Source: Sialis fuliginosa (Eukaryota > Arthropoda > Insecta > Megaloptera > Sialidae). Taken from it: a stretch of 64,000 nucleotides of DNA. The stretch spans positions 9,808,267 through 9,872,266 of the forward strand of contig OY540809.1 of assembly GCA_961205875.1 (NCBI GenBank), given 5' to 3'. Under the pieces are notes generated by a model. The model worked only from the letters and a program-made list of their open reading frames with translations, was not told the origin of the DNA and did no database searches. A program made the position numbers and the translations under genes. Within the stretch, counting starts at the first letter, position 1. Each line of letters begins with the position of its first letter. Below are positions 47,425-59,300 of this stretch, piece by piece.

Positions 47425-49187
47425 CTTGAGCAAAAATTAAATTTAAATAACAGTTCAGTGAAAGTTGTAGGCGCGCTAAGTAGAAATCAGCAATCTAAAA
47501 GGAGTGGTGATAGGTGGACACAATAGAATGTATAGCAGCTTTACATTTTGTGTATTTAGTACCACTGCTCAAAAATCTCGAGCAAACTTATAACGATTTG
47601 ACATCTTACAGAAAGCGTATGTGATATTGTTTTTTTTTATGATTAAGATTGACAGTGAACATTTACATTCCATAGGGTTCTTCTAAAATGTATTCGAATG
47701 AATTATTTGTCAAGATGCCAAATAAAACGCAACAGAAACTCTGATAACGGTATTGTATAAACACAATAAATTTTAAATATGGAAAAATACTACATTTTAA
47801 CGATTTGGCGTTAGGTTACTACATTTTAAAATAACCTAACCTAACTTATACATATACTATCTGATCCGATAAACGTTGTTCTGCCCAAAAATAATTTGTT
47901 TAAAAATCTGACCATAAATACACATTTTCGTAAATATCTCGATTCTAACGCCACCTACCATTTTTTGTAAAAATATTTCTTTTCACGTAACCAAGACGTA
48001 TTCTGAATATGAGCCAAATCGGAAGATAAATACAATTTATCAAAATATCTCGACCCACCTACCGGGTCCAAAAAAAGATAAACTTATCGGAACACCAAAC
48101 GAACATATGGTGTGAATATGGCTCCGATATGGGCAGTGGTTTAGGCCTGATGACGTTCAAATACATAAGATTTATTATATGAATGTAATAAGTAAAAAAA
48201 ATTGGTTTCTTGACCTTAACTAAAAAAAGTATTATCTTTAATACTTTTTTTAATTGTATTATTTATATATAAATTATTATATACAATGTATTAACAATTT
48301 ATAGTTTAATTTATAAAATAGAACAAAATTGCTGATGAACAAACAAGCAGTCGTAATATTGGATGAAATATGCAGTGTCATAGAAATAGTCTAGTAAATA
48401 ACATATTAGAAGCTAGACAACATAAAAGAAACAGCATTGTGTACACGAAATCCCTTGTGTTCTCAGCAGGTGTTTCGTGGAGAAAATAAATGAGGAGCGA
48501 CATAATATAAAACTAGTCGAATCTAGAGAAAATGGCGTACAATATTCAGCGAACACATTCTCAAAGGATTTTAGTTGATTACTATGATAATAGCTTCTAT
48601 TTTATGCATATTGCCGATAATTATTTGTCTTTTACATTAGAGAAAAGTTTGTTTTAATAAAAATATTAAAAGTAACCCAAATACTATCTGGGGAGTGTTC
48701 AATTCAAATATTTATTTTAAATCTAAATCAGCGATCTAAAAGTAGTGGTGATTGAAGTACATCTTAGAAAGGACAGTAGTTTACATTATTACATAATCAT
48801 TACCAACATTTTGGACTCGACCATTTTTTTTATAATAAATAACTTTTTTTGATGCCGTTCACAAATGACGCAATTAGCGCAATTCATTCGCCAAACAAGT
48901 GATTTTCCAAGAGCTGATGATGTATTTTTCTGTTTCATCTTAGACTCATGAAAAACGTTTATTCATGTTTATACATCATGAAAAATATAGCCTCAACCCC
49001 CACACTCTGGGTTGTAATCTCTTAATAAATAAGTAAAGAAAAAAAAAACATCTTTATATCTTTGGTATTAACTATTGCATCGATGGTATCAAATATGTTT
49101 TCTCAATATGAACAAATCATTATGTGATTTACTTATTACTGGAAAAACGGAGAAACTGTGGTTTCTTAGTCACTTAAACTAAAAATA
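47425..49187. other. Probable intron or intergenic DNA, no exon seen
   Basis: A short two-copy block (AATCAGCAATCTAAAAGGAG and AATCAGCGATCTAAAAGTAG) occurs at about 47484 and 48726. AT-rich otherwise, with a repeat-like piece at 47930-48130 (CGACCCACCTACCGGGTCC). Confidence 0.45.
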
Positions 49188-49214
49188 ACACCTTAACCAC
49201 AATAAAACAATGTC

Positions 49215-49258
49215 ACTCGACACGTGTTTCGACTTCACAAGAAGTTCTCATCAGGAGA
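49215..49258 (-). ncRNA. Second hammerhead-like motif (minus-strand arm of FB-2), weaker
   Basis: The mirror arm reads CUGAUGA, G, AACUU, CUUGUG, AAGUC, GAAAC, ACGU, GUC on the minus strand. Core bases are intact. Stem II has an A-C mismatch at its base and stem I is only three pairs, so cleavage would be less likely than for the plus-strand copy. Confidence 0.45.
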
Positions 49259-49275
49259 CAGTCTGGAACTGTTAG

Positions 49276-49319
49276 GCTCCTGATGAGGACTTTTTGTGAA
49301 GTCGAAACACGTGTCGAGT
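49276..49319 (+). ncRNA. Predicted hammerhead ribozyme (plus-strand arm of FB-2)
   Basis: Stem I pairs GCUC (49276-49279) with GAGU (49316-49319), including one G-U pair. The core CUGAUGA is at 49280-49286. One unpaired G follows. Stem II is GACUU/AAGUC (49288-49292 with 49299-49303) with loop UUUGUG. GAA at 49304-49306 follows. Stem III is the minimal AC/GU (49307-49308 with 49313-49314) with loop ACGU. The cleavable position is C at 49315. All invariant bases of the hammerhead consensus are present. An extra base before stem II and a tiny stem III are, from memory, also seen in Penelope-associated hammerheads. Activity is untested. Confidence 0.65.
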
Positions 49320-49346
49320 GACATTGTTTTATTGTGGTTAAGGTGT

Positions 49347-51920
49347 ATATTTATTTACTTATGTTAAGTACCATTTGGTCAAAATTTTTAAATTCATAAA
49401 AATTAGACGATGAAGTTTTTGCTAGATCTATTATGATTTCTGCCCAATGCTCAGATGGGAAAGAAAAATATGTCACCAGCTCTTGGACTATGACTTTATA
49501 AGTATGTACTCATCTGTATTTTTATCAATTTTTAAATTGATGTATTTTCACACTAATGTACACTAAAGTACAAAAACATAATTTACAATTCCTTATATTT
49601 TTTCTATCCCCTTATAGATTTCTATATTTATGATATTTTTCAAAAAAAAAACAGACAAACGTATTTAATATTTATAAATACATATAATTGAAAATTGAAA
49701 AATATCCGAATCGTTAAAATAATAATAATTTAAATACCTATTGATCAAATATTTGTTTTCTCTATCTATACATATTTACATACATAATGTACAAATGTTT
49801 GTATACATACATACATATATATATATATGTGTACACACGTATTCTCGACATAAGAAGGGTAGTCGAAGCAGGGTTGATAAATTGACCTATGATAGACCTA
49901 TTAGACCCTAAACGTGAAGCAACTGTATCAGCTGTCTCACAATCCTTGATGGCCCCATTTAATATCCCTGCTCGCGTGTAACGACTGGCTAAATTTATTT
50001 GAATTTATACATCAAATAAAATATGTTATTATTTGTTTTATGTTTTATTTGAACACCACGTGTATTTAATTATTAACATTTAGCTTCGGTGAATAAATAA
50101 ATAAGTAAATATGTGTGCATATTTGAACATGTGTTGTGTATTTATACAAATAAAAAAAACAAAATTATCTTTGCAATTATCGTTCATTTTAGGACTGTTC
50201 ATACATTTTGTGATGTTTTATTTGTTGTCTTATGGAGAATTTAATAAAATTAAAAATGTATGGTATTTTTTAAACTAATTTTAAATTGATTGATCTTTAT
50301 TTCTAGATTTTTTTTATAAAGTGTACAGATTCTGATATAAAACTAAAATTACAATTTGATTATCAAGTTTCATTAAAATCACTAATTGTAAGTTTAAAAC
50401 ATTGATTAACCCAATCGTGCCCAGCGTTAAATATAGTAATAGAGTGATTTTGTTAAGATTTTGCGTTGATGTAAGATTATTTTAATTCGAATGGGTTTGA
50501 AATCATATTTTCGAATATTGAACTGAATACATCAACAATGCTATTACCAACGTTCTGGAGTTTTAGTATACTTAGATAGGTATGAATTGATGACAGAAAA
50601 ATCAGCAATATCGGTAACAAAAAAAACCTCGGCCACGATTGGGTTAAAGCACATGCTATTCAAAGCAATGTTTTATAAATGTTGTAAATAGATATTTATA
50701 TGTATTTATAGATCTATTAATAACGTATAAATAAATAATATAAAATTGTTTTGATAAAGTTATGAAGTCAATTCCTGTTTATTTGCTACAAATAAGTGTT
50801 AAAACAGTGAGTTGATAAATCAAAAAGCTTTCTCTACATTTAATTGTAAAATTTGAAAAGCGTGTGACGACGAATATATTAAAAGTTTTTCATGAAGTTT
50901 AAATTTTCCTCTTGAAATAAATTAAGAACTTTTATTTTGAATTGATAAAAATGTTAATATTATAAGGACATTACAAACCATTAAAATAATTAGTTTCTTT
51001 ACGTTAAAGACCAACATCTATTATAAACTTTATACATATTTCAATATTTGAAATAGCAATAATAAAATAACTATTCATATCACACTTTTCTCGATTGTAT
51101 TAAATTCGAACAAATTGAGGTTAAAACGAGATTAACTTATTTCGGACGAGACGCGAGAGTCTTGGTTTTAAAAATGTATTATTATATATATATTTATATT
51201 ATCAATACTTAAATAAGAATTGAAAAATATTTTTAATAAAAAAATACACTCGAGACTATATTCTAATATTCGAGATAGCTTCAATTTTCATGAGACGAGA
51301 CTGTCAATTACGAGAGACCGAGAAGAGACTTCAGTTCTAAAACCCGAGACGAGACACCGATGGTTTAGTGTTAAGATAAAATGAAGTATTATGTAAAGAA
51401 AACAACACATATATCGTAAACCAGAAGACCACGGTAAAATAAATATATAAAATTAATATAACTCAATTTCATTGTTACTCGCATTGTTCTAAACACACAT
51501 TGAACATGCAAACTCCATAATCCTAGTAATAATAATTTATATTTAATATCAGTTTATCCCAAATGTAGAACTCCGAACCGTTGGCTATTCCAATTTCCAT
51601 CAAAACTAATGTCTGTTATACAGTAGAACACATTATTATGATTCGTAAGTAACATTATGTTAATTAACAATACACGATATGTGTAATTAGTGTATAAGTG
51701 CTGCTACATTCAGATGGATACATTACAACAACTCTTAATACAGCGTACATTTCACTGTAGTTGAGAATGTTACGTAGTTTTGATAGCGATGCTGTTTGTG
51801 TATTTGTATTTATAGTTATTAGCTTTGTTAATCTAACTATGTTCACTTTAATATGACGATTTATGTAGGTTATAGAATTAAAACGAGCTTAGAAAAGATA
51901 AATGTGTACATTTAGATATA
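49347..51920. other. AT-rich stretch with no gene seen
   Basis: Short CATA/TACA microsatellites lie at about 49803-49830. A low-complexity region of CGAGACGAGA-like words (51125-51360) may be an old inverted-repeat element (ACGAGACGCGAGAG at one side, GAGACGAGACACCGA at the other). No exon signals. Confidence 0.45.
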
Positions 51921-52211
51921 CAGCCACGTGCAAAAGTATTAGGCACCCCTAAAATTTGTCACTGTCTCAACAATTAGTGATCAGATAAGGGTTTTGTGGT
52001 TTTACTGTTGCATCGGCGGTATTTTATGACAGAAATAAAACAAAAACAAATATTTATGACACCCAGATATGTTTTAAGACAGTATTTCTTCGAATTTGCT
52101 ATTTTACGTTTTAGAGTTTTAGTGTGTTGCCAGTGCTTGTAGTGAGCATACACGTGTTGTATGCAATTGTTGCTACCATATTCCTAAAGACTAACATTTA
52201 TCGCCTTAATC

Positions 52212-53371
52212 ATGCCTAAAAAAACTGAACTTAGTGCAGAACAGCGCCAAAAAATTAAGATTTTACATGAACAAGGCATGTCTCATGTGAAAATTGCCCA
52301 GGAAGTGAAGTACTCGCGTTGTGTAGTGCAATATGCACTAAATCGTTTCAAAGAGACCGGTTACCATGAAAATAGACCAAGAACAGGCAGAAGAAAAATA
52401 ATTACAGAGCGTGAAGACCGATTTTTGCTTAGGAAGTCTCTACAGGATCGCAAAAAAACTGCTGTACACCTCGCTGCAGTTTTATCTGAAGCAAAAAGGA
52501 AATCAGTGAGTGTCTATACTGTGAGAAGAAGGCTTCTTAAAACTGGATTTAAAGGCTGCAAGGCAAGAAAAAATTCGTGGCTGTCGGAGCACAATAAGAA
52601 AAATCGGTCGGAGTGGGCCCTCAAATATAGAGATTGGACAGTGGAAGATTGGTCCAATGTACTGTGGTCAGACGAATCTAACTTTGAGGTATTGTTATTA
52701 ACTTTATGTATTACATTAAAACAAGTCAACATCTTTGAAATTACGTTCTGCAAGGAAAATAATTAAATCTTAAAATAAATATATTTTTTTCTTTTTGCAT
52801 AGGTATTTGTAACACCCGGTGTGACTTATGTCAGGCGAAGGGTGGGCGAAAAATTCAACCCAGAATGTGTGGTGCCCACTGTTAAATACGGTGGAGGCTC
52901 AATCATGATCTGGGGTTGTATGGCTACCACTGGAGTAGGCGAAATGGTGTTATGTGAGGGGCGAATGAACAGTGCGAATTACACTAAAGTTCTTGAAACA
53001 GCTCTAGTGCCGTCGATAACGCAAATTTTCGGCGATACAAACACCGACGGAGTAAAATTTCATCAATACAATGCTCCTTGTCACAAATTAGCGCACACCA
53101 TGACGTGGATGGCTCAAAACAGAATTAATCCTTTGGACTGGCCGCTACAATCACCAGACTTAATCCAATTGAAAACATTTAGTCCATTTTGAAGAAAAAC
53201 ATCCGAAGACACTCTATAAGTAATAAGCAATTGCTACTAGCCGCGTTAAAGCATGAGTGGAAACAGATATCCCAAGAAGAATGTTTTAAGCTGGTAGGGT
53301 CAATGACGAAAAGGGTGGCTGCTGTCATTAAATCGAAAGGTGGACCGACAAAATATGAATTATTTTATTAA
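52212..53371 (+). pseudogene. Tc1-like DD34E transposase, split by an intron-like segment and inactivated
   Basis: A cut-and-paste transposase that would bind the 28-bp ends and cut at TA. Residues 6-50 form a first helix-turn-helix (KIAQEVKYSRCVVQYALNRF), RPRTGRRK at 55-62 is the basic linker, and 63-112 a second helix-turn-helix. The first catalytic Asp is residue 154 in LWSDES. The frame joins cleanly across 52689-52802, giving about 348 codons, normal for Tc1. GGGSIMIWGCM follows as expected. The second catalytic Asp is replaced by Tyr in HQYNAPCH (codon 53067-53069). After SPDL (to 53162) one base is missing, shifting frame just before the final catalytic Glu. In the downstream frame a Trp position is TAG (53180-53182). 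ATG at 52212 has standard family N-terminal spacing. This copy cannot make active enzyme. Confidence 0.9.
52689..52802 (+). other. 114-bp GT-AG intron-like segment in the transposase
   Basis: Begins GTATTG after GAG and ends in a T-rich tract TTTTTTTCTTTTTGCATAG. Removing it joins NFE to VFVTPG in phase 0, as the family requires. Without removal the frame stops in AT-rich sequence after 25 codons. This fits a true intron; a small insertion that happens to be in phase is the alternative. Confidence 0.75.
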
Positions 53372-53584
53372 AATAAATCATAATAATCATATATTCAGTT
53401 TTATTTACATTTCCTATTCGAAATCACTTTAAAACTGGCAATACTGTAGGGTGCCTAATACTTTTGCACGTGGCTGTAGGTCGCGCTTTTTGGTTATCAA
53501 AATTAACCTTTCGGTAATCGTCGTAGTCCCAATAGACATTATGCATAACAATTATTTTTAAATATACTAAAATAACTAAGGCTG

Positions 53585-53886
53585 ATACGGAGAGTATGGG
53601 TGCCCTGACGTCACAACTGTCAAAACACGTATGTAGTTATTCAGAATAGAGTTGATACTTTAATAATATACACTTTAACTGTCCTTGGTTAGGACAATAT
53701 ACTGGGGCAAAAATATAGTTTAAAAACGGGGATTCAATCTCCGCCGCAACGAACTGTTTTTATTAAATAATTGTGAAATAAAAATTCCTACATGTTACAA
53801 TAGATACAGCACATTCTACTCTATTCTAACACATCAACACGTGATTTTTGATAGTAGTGACGTCAGGACACCCATATTCTCCGTAT
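53585..53886. mobile_element. 302-bp MITE with TGACGTCA in both ends
   Basis: About 45-bp inverted ends: ATACGGAGAGTATGGGTGCC and, read inward from the right, ATACGGAGAATATGGGTGTC, each followed by CTGACGTCAC. If the ends are taken as CGGAG, TA flanks both sides. It sits about 110 bp from the Tc1 element. Confidence 0.75.
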
Positions 53887-54245
53887 TAACTATAATTAAT
53901 TATTGTCTTAAGATCTGGCTTGTAAATTGCATTTTGATTTGCTTTGCAACGCCCGTGCTGCGTCGCCCATTATATAAATGTATGACCCAAAGCTTGTAGT
54001 TGATTTTAAAAGAAAAAAGAATATATTGTTTTATCTTATTTTAGATTTTAGTAAAATGTTTGAAAACATATTAAGTTCCTGAATCTACACTGAGAAAATT
54101 GTATATGGTCTTTATACTATCAGAAACATGATTTTATACTCCCTCTAGAAATAATGATGTGACTACCTTATTTTGTTTCTGATAATCAGAAAATATTACT
54201 ATAATAATATTTTCATATAGCTTTGAGAGATATGTATATTATGTC

Positions 54246-54498
54246 TAGGGTGACAAGGTCTCAGGTTTTGACCCGGAGTCTCAGGGTTTGCATACTGATT
54301 CTCCGGGCTCAGGGTTTCTGTACAATTTCTCCAGGTGTTGCAAAAAAATTATGACAACTAAAAAAAAAGGTCGTAAAAATTAGCAAAAGTGCAGATTAGG
54401 GTAGTAAATTTTTTTATATATTTTAGAGAATAAAATAAAAATAAAAAGGATGAAATAAAATAAAAAGGGTTTACAAAAACTAAAATCTGGTCACCCTA
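54246..54498. mobile_element. hAT-type MITE, 253 bp
   Basis: Ends TAGGGTGACAAGG and its near inverse CTGGTCACCCTA. ATTATGTC and ATTATATC (7 of 8) flank the element. TAGGGTGACC-type ends with 8-bp duplications are a common hAT design. The left half has repeated CTCAGGGTTT words. Confidence 0.8.
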
Positions 54499-55852
54499 AT
54501 TATATCTCACCATAATTTCGAATCATAATAAATGACTCGGACAACAATTCAATCATACTATAAGATTTCTTGTTCTTATGTTTACAATAATAAACCTATA
54601 TAACTGACCGCGCTGTAGTTGTATTCACGCTGTATTTGTGTGACGCGTGCAATTTACAATTATAATCTTTTATTAATTATAGTTATAAAGTTATTGATGA
54701 TTTTGTTATAAATAAACTAAAAGAGTGGAAATTTCATGAATACATTGATGTATTCACAACTAAGTAGCATTTTCTCTGGTTTTACTTTTTGCTAGAATGT
54801 TTCTGACGAACGTTAATGAAATTTTAAATAACATAACCTATCATGTTTCATAATTATTCTGTGGTTTGCAGAGCACTATGACTATCTTCATGTTAAACTA
54901 AATTAAATTATATCTCCTACAGTCACAATCACTTAATCATATTCATATAGTGATTGTAGACCATACATATGACTGGGGCGAAAGTAGTCATGACCTTAGT
55001 TATAACTGTGCCCGCCATAATTTTTTTTCAGTGTACGTAGATATTTTATTTATTAAAAATTATATCATAAGAAGCACGAAAAGTAATAAAATGAAATCAA
55101 GTAAGTAAAGAAATAACTGTTTTTGACAATTTTTTTTTGCCTGTCTGGAAAATGCAGACTTTTTCTTTGTAAAAATCCTAACTTCATTAAAATTTGTATG
55201 AACACCGATACATAAAAATGTATATTCGTTGTATATTTACATTCCATTTATTGTATTTTGAAAAGAAAATTAATCTTGTGTTTCCATCCACGCACGGATT
55301 TGCATTTTTTTGCCTCTAGTTATTTACGTGAATGTCACGTACTTCAAATAGCATTTGTATAAATATAATTTGATTGCTTAATTACAAATTCGCAAAGGAA
55401 GAATAATTATAACGTAATGAAAAGTATGTGTGTATTTAAATGTATTTTATTAAATACAAAATTAAATAACTCTTTTCCGCGTCCAAAAAATACTAAACAT
55501 TTTTGAATCTCAACAAACTCGTTGATGAACATTTTTAGATTATACACAATTGAATTAGCTTAAAATATAGTAATTATTATAATATTAATAATCTTCCAAC
55601 GTAAGTAGATTAAATAATAAATGTACCTTTTAGATTTTTTCAACCAATCGTTTCTGAGACCATTAGAAAAGGATGCGAACAATATCAGTTTATTATCAAA
55701 CATATATTTACGGTAGGACTAAAATAGTAAAGGATTTTTTTTCTGGGCTAATATAAGAAATAAATCTTACAAATTAAAATTTTCTTATACAGAAGATTCT
55801 GAGATCATTTGGCTAGTTTATCGAACAAACAGACTGGCATTTTTCGGATCTA
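54499..55852. other. AT-rich stretch with no gene seen
   Basis: No exon or repeat end recognised. The minus-strand open frame 55065-55247 is AT-rich and featureless. Confidence 0.45.
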
Positions 55853-56490
55853 GGGGAAGGGTGATATGAAAGAGCAACTTTCATTTGTTCGACAATTACC
55901 TACTGAGTATTATGCGCGCATTTTTTTTTACTTATTGTTAGTAACGTTCGTCCACAAAAATTTGATAATCAACTGTAAACAACTGACGCCGGTACAACTT
56001 ACGAAAGATTTCGTCTCAGAAAGTAAATTTTTAATGTCATTTTGTTTGGTTTTTGGAATAATCGTTTCTGATATGCTTTGAAAGAGCCAAGCTATAATGT
56101 TATGAAAAAGCTTGACTTTACTTATCAAAACGACGAAAGCCTGTTTCAAAAAGCGTGAAACCAAAAACATCTGCAATAGGGCCAATCGATAAATAAAACG
56201 GTTATTGCTTATAAAATATCAAAATAAAACAAAATAAATGTTTTTGTTAACTAATAGTAAAACCTCAATTTCACGAACTCGGCTTTTTCATAACTTTTGG
56301 TGGCTCTTTCAATGCCTTTGGTATGTTATAAAAGAGTCAAATTTCAATAAATAAATAGAAATTTATTTAGCTTTTTAATTTATCCATGAAATTACGTTCA
56401 ATAATAATATAAAAACAATAACTATCTATAATAAAATTATTTGTTATTATTTTTTTGGGTCATTTTTAAAACTGGCTCTTTATTCATGAA
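55853..56490. mobile_element. MITE-3 copy 2
   Basis: GGGGAAGGGTGATATGAAAG follows TA. The order ACTGAGTATTATGCGCGCAT, AAAGCGTGAAACC, TTTTGGTGGCTCTTTCAATG, TTTTTAAAACTGGCTCTTT matches 39601-40250. The outer right tip is lost. It lacks the REP-1 insert, and shows about 200 bp of original interior missing from copy 1. The two open frames inside are shadows. Confidence 0.75.
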
Positions 56491-56639
56491 ACGTTTTTAT
56501 ATCAAAATCAAACTAACGTGATGAAATTTGAAAATATCCAAAGCCCACTATGTTACACTTTATATTCACAAATCAACATGCCTTAAGTATATAAAACCAG
56601 CACCAAACCACAACATAAGAAGCTACAGAAGTCAACAGA

Positions 56640-56980
56640 AGTATAACTTATATCAACAGCGAGCGTTCCCTGGGGTGGTTGCATCAGAGACCCTCTGCAC
56701 GACACGTGTCCGCGTACGTTATTTATACTCGTGTCTACTTGCGGGCGATATGGCCACCACCGCTACGGGAAGGGGGGTCAGATAGATGTTATACATGTCG
56801 TGACGTTTATTCAATTTACCCGCGTCTCGATGATAAGTCAATGTAGGTGGCGCTATTTGACGTGGAACACATTGTTTACTACCGCCTCTACCCTACAGAC
56901 CGCAATTGAAAATGTCACCGTTTTCAGTTTCACCTTTGATCGTTTACGCCAGATGGTGGTGTGTTTTTCGGTAAATGTAC
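56640..56980 (-). promoter_or_regulatory. Candidate promoter island on the minus strand
   Basis: GTATAAATA on the minus strand (TATA at 56720-56727) is embedded in raised GC content (CGTACGCGGACACGTGTCG, GGGAACGCTCGCTG). An ATG about 50 bp downstream opens a 33-codon frame starting MQPPQGTLAVD with a hydrophobic end and no known match. It points toward the pgant exon 9.4 kb away, so it could be an alternative first exon, but nothing links the two directly. Confidence 0.25.
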
Positions 56981-56999
56981 GTAAATATTTTATGTGTGG

Positions 57000-58099
57000 T
57001 GTTAATATATTGAAATTTATTTAATTAAAATTTTGTAATTCAAAATTGTAATCAGTAATTACACATAGCCACAATAATTAAAGATAAATTTTATACCAGA
57101 TGATTTGATATTAAGATATTTAAAATATACGTAGGTAATATTCGTTTGCAATTCTCAAATTTGTTATACAGGTGTCCTTAAAGTCTCTTCACAGTAAAAA
57201 AAATAATTAAAAAGGCAATAAAGTGGTTATCAAAGTTCTTAATCACATTTAATTTGTGTATTTTAACCAATAATTGAAATATCTAGTGTCATTGCTGGTG
57301 TTCTCGTAAATATCCAGTTTTACAAAATATCTAAAAAATAAAATACCTAACAATATTCTGGACTGTTTATTTTAGCTTCTTAACAACTGATTTAATTATC
57401 AAATTATGTAGGTATTTAAATAAATTAACACTGAGAAAAATCCGGAGCCAAATTATTATTATTTTTGTAATGTGGGGGGGAGAGTATATTTTATCAATAC
57501 CAATATAACTCATGCTCAGAAAAAATGTCAACATCAATGACAGTGTTGCTCACAACGAAATAAAAATTTACCAAAACGTACATGCAGAAAATATTATGTA
57601 TATTAAAATTTACAATGTTCTTTTTTTAGCTTCATATAGATTTTTCTGAGATTACTAACATATTTTGTATTTTATTTAAAATTTCAAGAATGAAACTATT
57701 TTCAAAATATGCATCCAAAAAATTTTCAATTAACCATAAAATATTTTTTACTCACGTTATAATTTACGTAACGAGAATTTCGGGAGGGGAACGACAAAAC
57801 CTCCTCGCACCCCTAAAAATCTCTAAAATACTTAAATTTAATTTTTTTTATACGAAAAATAGTTTAATTGAAATTTAGTAAAAGCAAAAAAAAATATCGG
57901 TATGTAGAACCATATATGACTTCCATGTTCTTTCTATCTTTTTAAATAATTTTTAATATATGAGAAATTTCAATGGGATTTGTCAGAAATAAAACTCACC
58001 TTTGTATTATAAATATTAGTTTTCCAAGGCAACATGAATTAATGACGTATTAATAAGTATTTAAAATTCAAATTTTGAGGGTGGTTTTCAGCCCTTTAA
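57000..58099. other. AT-rich stretch with no gene seen
   Basis: Includes a G run near 57474 and GAGGGGAACGACAAAACCTC near 57784. No exon or element ends. Confidence 0.45.
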
Positions 58100-58440
58100 T
58101 GAAAAATTAGTGAAATAATACTCGCAACGTTCCCTTTTTAGACGATAATAGGTATAAAATTTCGAATATTTCTAAAACCCCTAATCCGATTAGCACCAAC
58201 ATCAATAAGTCTGGAGTACTCACTGACACAAACATTTTCCCGAAAAATAATTCAGATCGGTGCATTTTTACAGTAGTATCGTGAACGAAAGAAAATTTTA
58301 CATCCAGACACACATACAGACACCATGCGGAAATCAACTTTTCTTTAAGTTTTGAAGGTAGTACAATCAGAATCTACTATTATCTCGGACACGATTTTTC
58401 GACGGTATTACAAGTAAGTAAAAACAATATAAGACATCCA
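58100..58440 (-). repeat. Retroposon-like repeat, minus orientation
   Basis: On the minus strand: TTTTTACTTACTTGTAATAC, CGTCGAAAAATCGTGTCCG, GCATGGTGTCTGTATGTGTG, GATGTTGGTGCTAATCGGAT, TAGGGGTTTTAGAAATATTC. This is a common arthropod repeat layout. The open frame at 58107-58337 is a shadow of it. Confidence 0.5.
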
Positions 58441-58984
58441 AATTAAAAACGTCTTGGATTAAAAATCAATATATACTTTAACAAACAAGTACATCACTCA
58501 CAACCGCAACACAGACGATGTTGTTGTCGAGGTGACATTGTAACGAGGCTCTAGCTCTCGCTAACTTCACCTGCCAGCGCTTGTTCTATAGCTGATTCAA
58601 TTTATTTAGAATTTACATCAACCTCGCTATGATAATATAAACCGTAAATTTGTGTAACAACTCTTCAAGCGTGTCTAGTTAATTATAATGTGTAGCAAAA
58701 TGGGTAAAAAGACGTTCAATATTGCAATATATGTATGAGTATGAACAATATACATACGTAGGATGTTTTAAAAGTTTCTGAAAAATATGAATACATTTTC
58801 TAAATCACTTTCAGACCTATACCAAAATAAAATATAAAAATTATTTATAAACTGTTTTTTTTCCACTAGATATTTTTTTAATTCTTAAAAATATATCAGA
58901 TTAAACTTAGCTGGATCAGTAAAACATGAATTTTACTACCAAATTTTGCCCAAAAAAAAGGTCTTGGACATTTACGTATTTTTG

Positions 58985-59300
58985 CACACTAAAAACGAAT
59001 TTGATAATAAAAAAATCTCACTCAATTTTGAGAGTTTCCACGGCTCGCGATAAATTTTTTTGACCATTTTTGACATTAAACGCGTTTAACTATGAAATAT
59101 AGGTATACAAAATTCCAAGTGCAGATTTGGAAAGATGACATAATTTTCTTCATAATTCGGTCAAAAATGGGCATAGGTACAGCAATACAAAAAAAGTTAA
59201 TTGAAGAGGAAAATCTGATCTCTAAAAGCCAGTCATTAGATTTGATCAATAAAATTATCATGACTCGTGCAGGGTCTTAAAAAATTTATGATTTTTTGCA
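58985..59300. mobile_element. MITE-5 inverted repeat, copy 2
   Basis: TTTTGAGAGTTTCCACGGCT and CGATAAATTTTTTTGACCA on the left are mirrored by TTAGATTTGATCAATAAAAT and ATGACTCGTGCAGGG on the right. It corresponds block for block to 46490-46820, including GCAGATTTGGAAAGA in the middle. Confidence 0.6.

Larger units (their letters stand above)
49188..49346. mobile_element. FB-2 foldback, 70-bp arms
   Basis: Arms 49188-49257 and 49277-49346 are inverted copies differing at two positions, with a 19-bp spacer. Outer ends ACACCTTAACCACAATAAAA; inner ends TCTCATCAGGAG. Each arm contains a hammerhead-like core. No second copy is in the window and no clear target duplication was found. The overall plan resembles FB-1. 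Confidence 0.85.
51921..53476 (+). mobile_element. Tc1-like transposon, complete, 1556 bp
   Basis: The first and last 28 bp are perfect inverted repeats beginning CAGCCACGTGCAAAAG. TA flanks both ends (51919-51920, 53477-53478). The single gene inside encodes a DD34E-type transposase and runs in the plus direction. Perfect ends point to a fairly recent insertion, although the gene has been inactivated. Apart from these repeats the noncoding flanks are about 290 bp and 105 bp. Confidence 0.95.

Noticed and set aside
52514..52753. Minus-strand open frame over the transposase
   Set aside because: Antisense shadow of the Tc1-like gene.
58500..58680. Possible exon with GCAG/GTGAAG donor on the minus strand
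   Set aside because: All frames are interrupted by stops and no protein similarity is recognisable.
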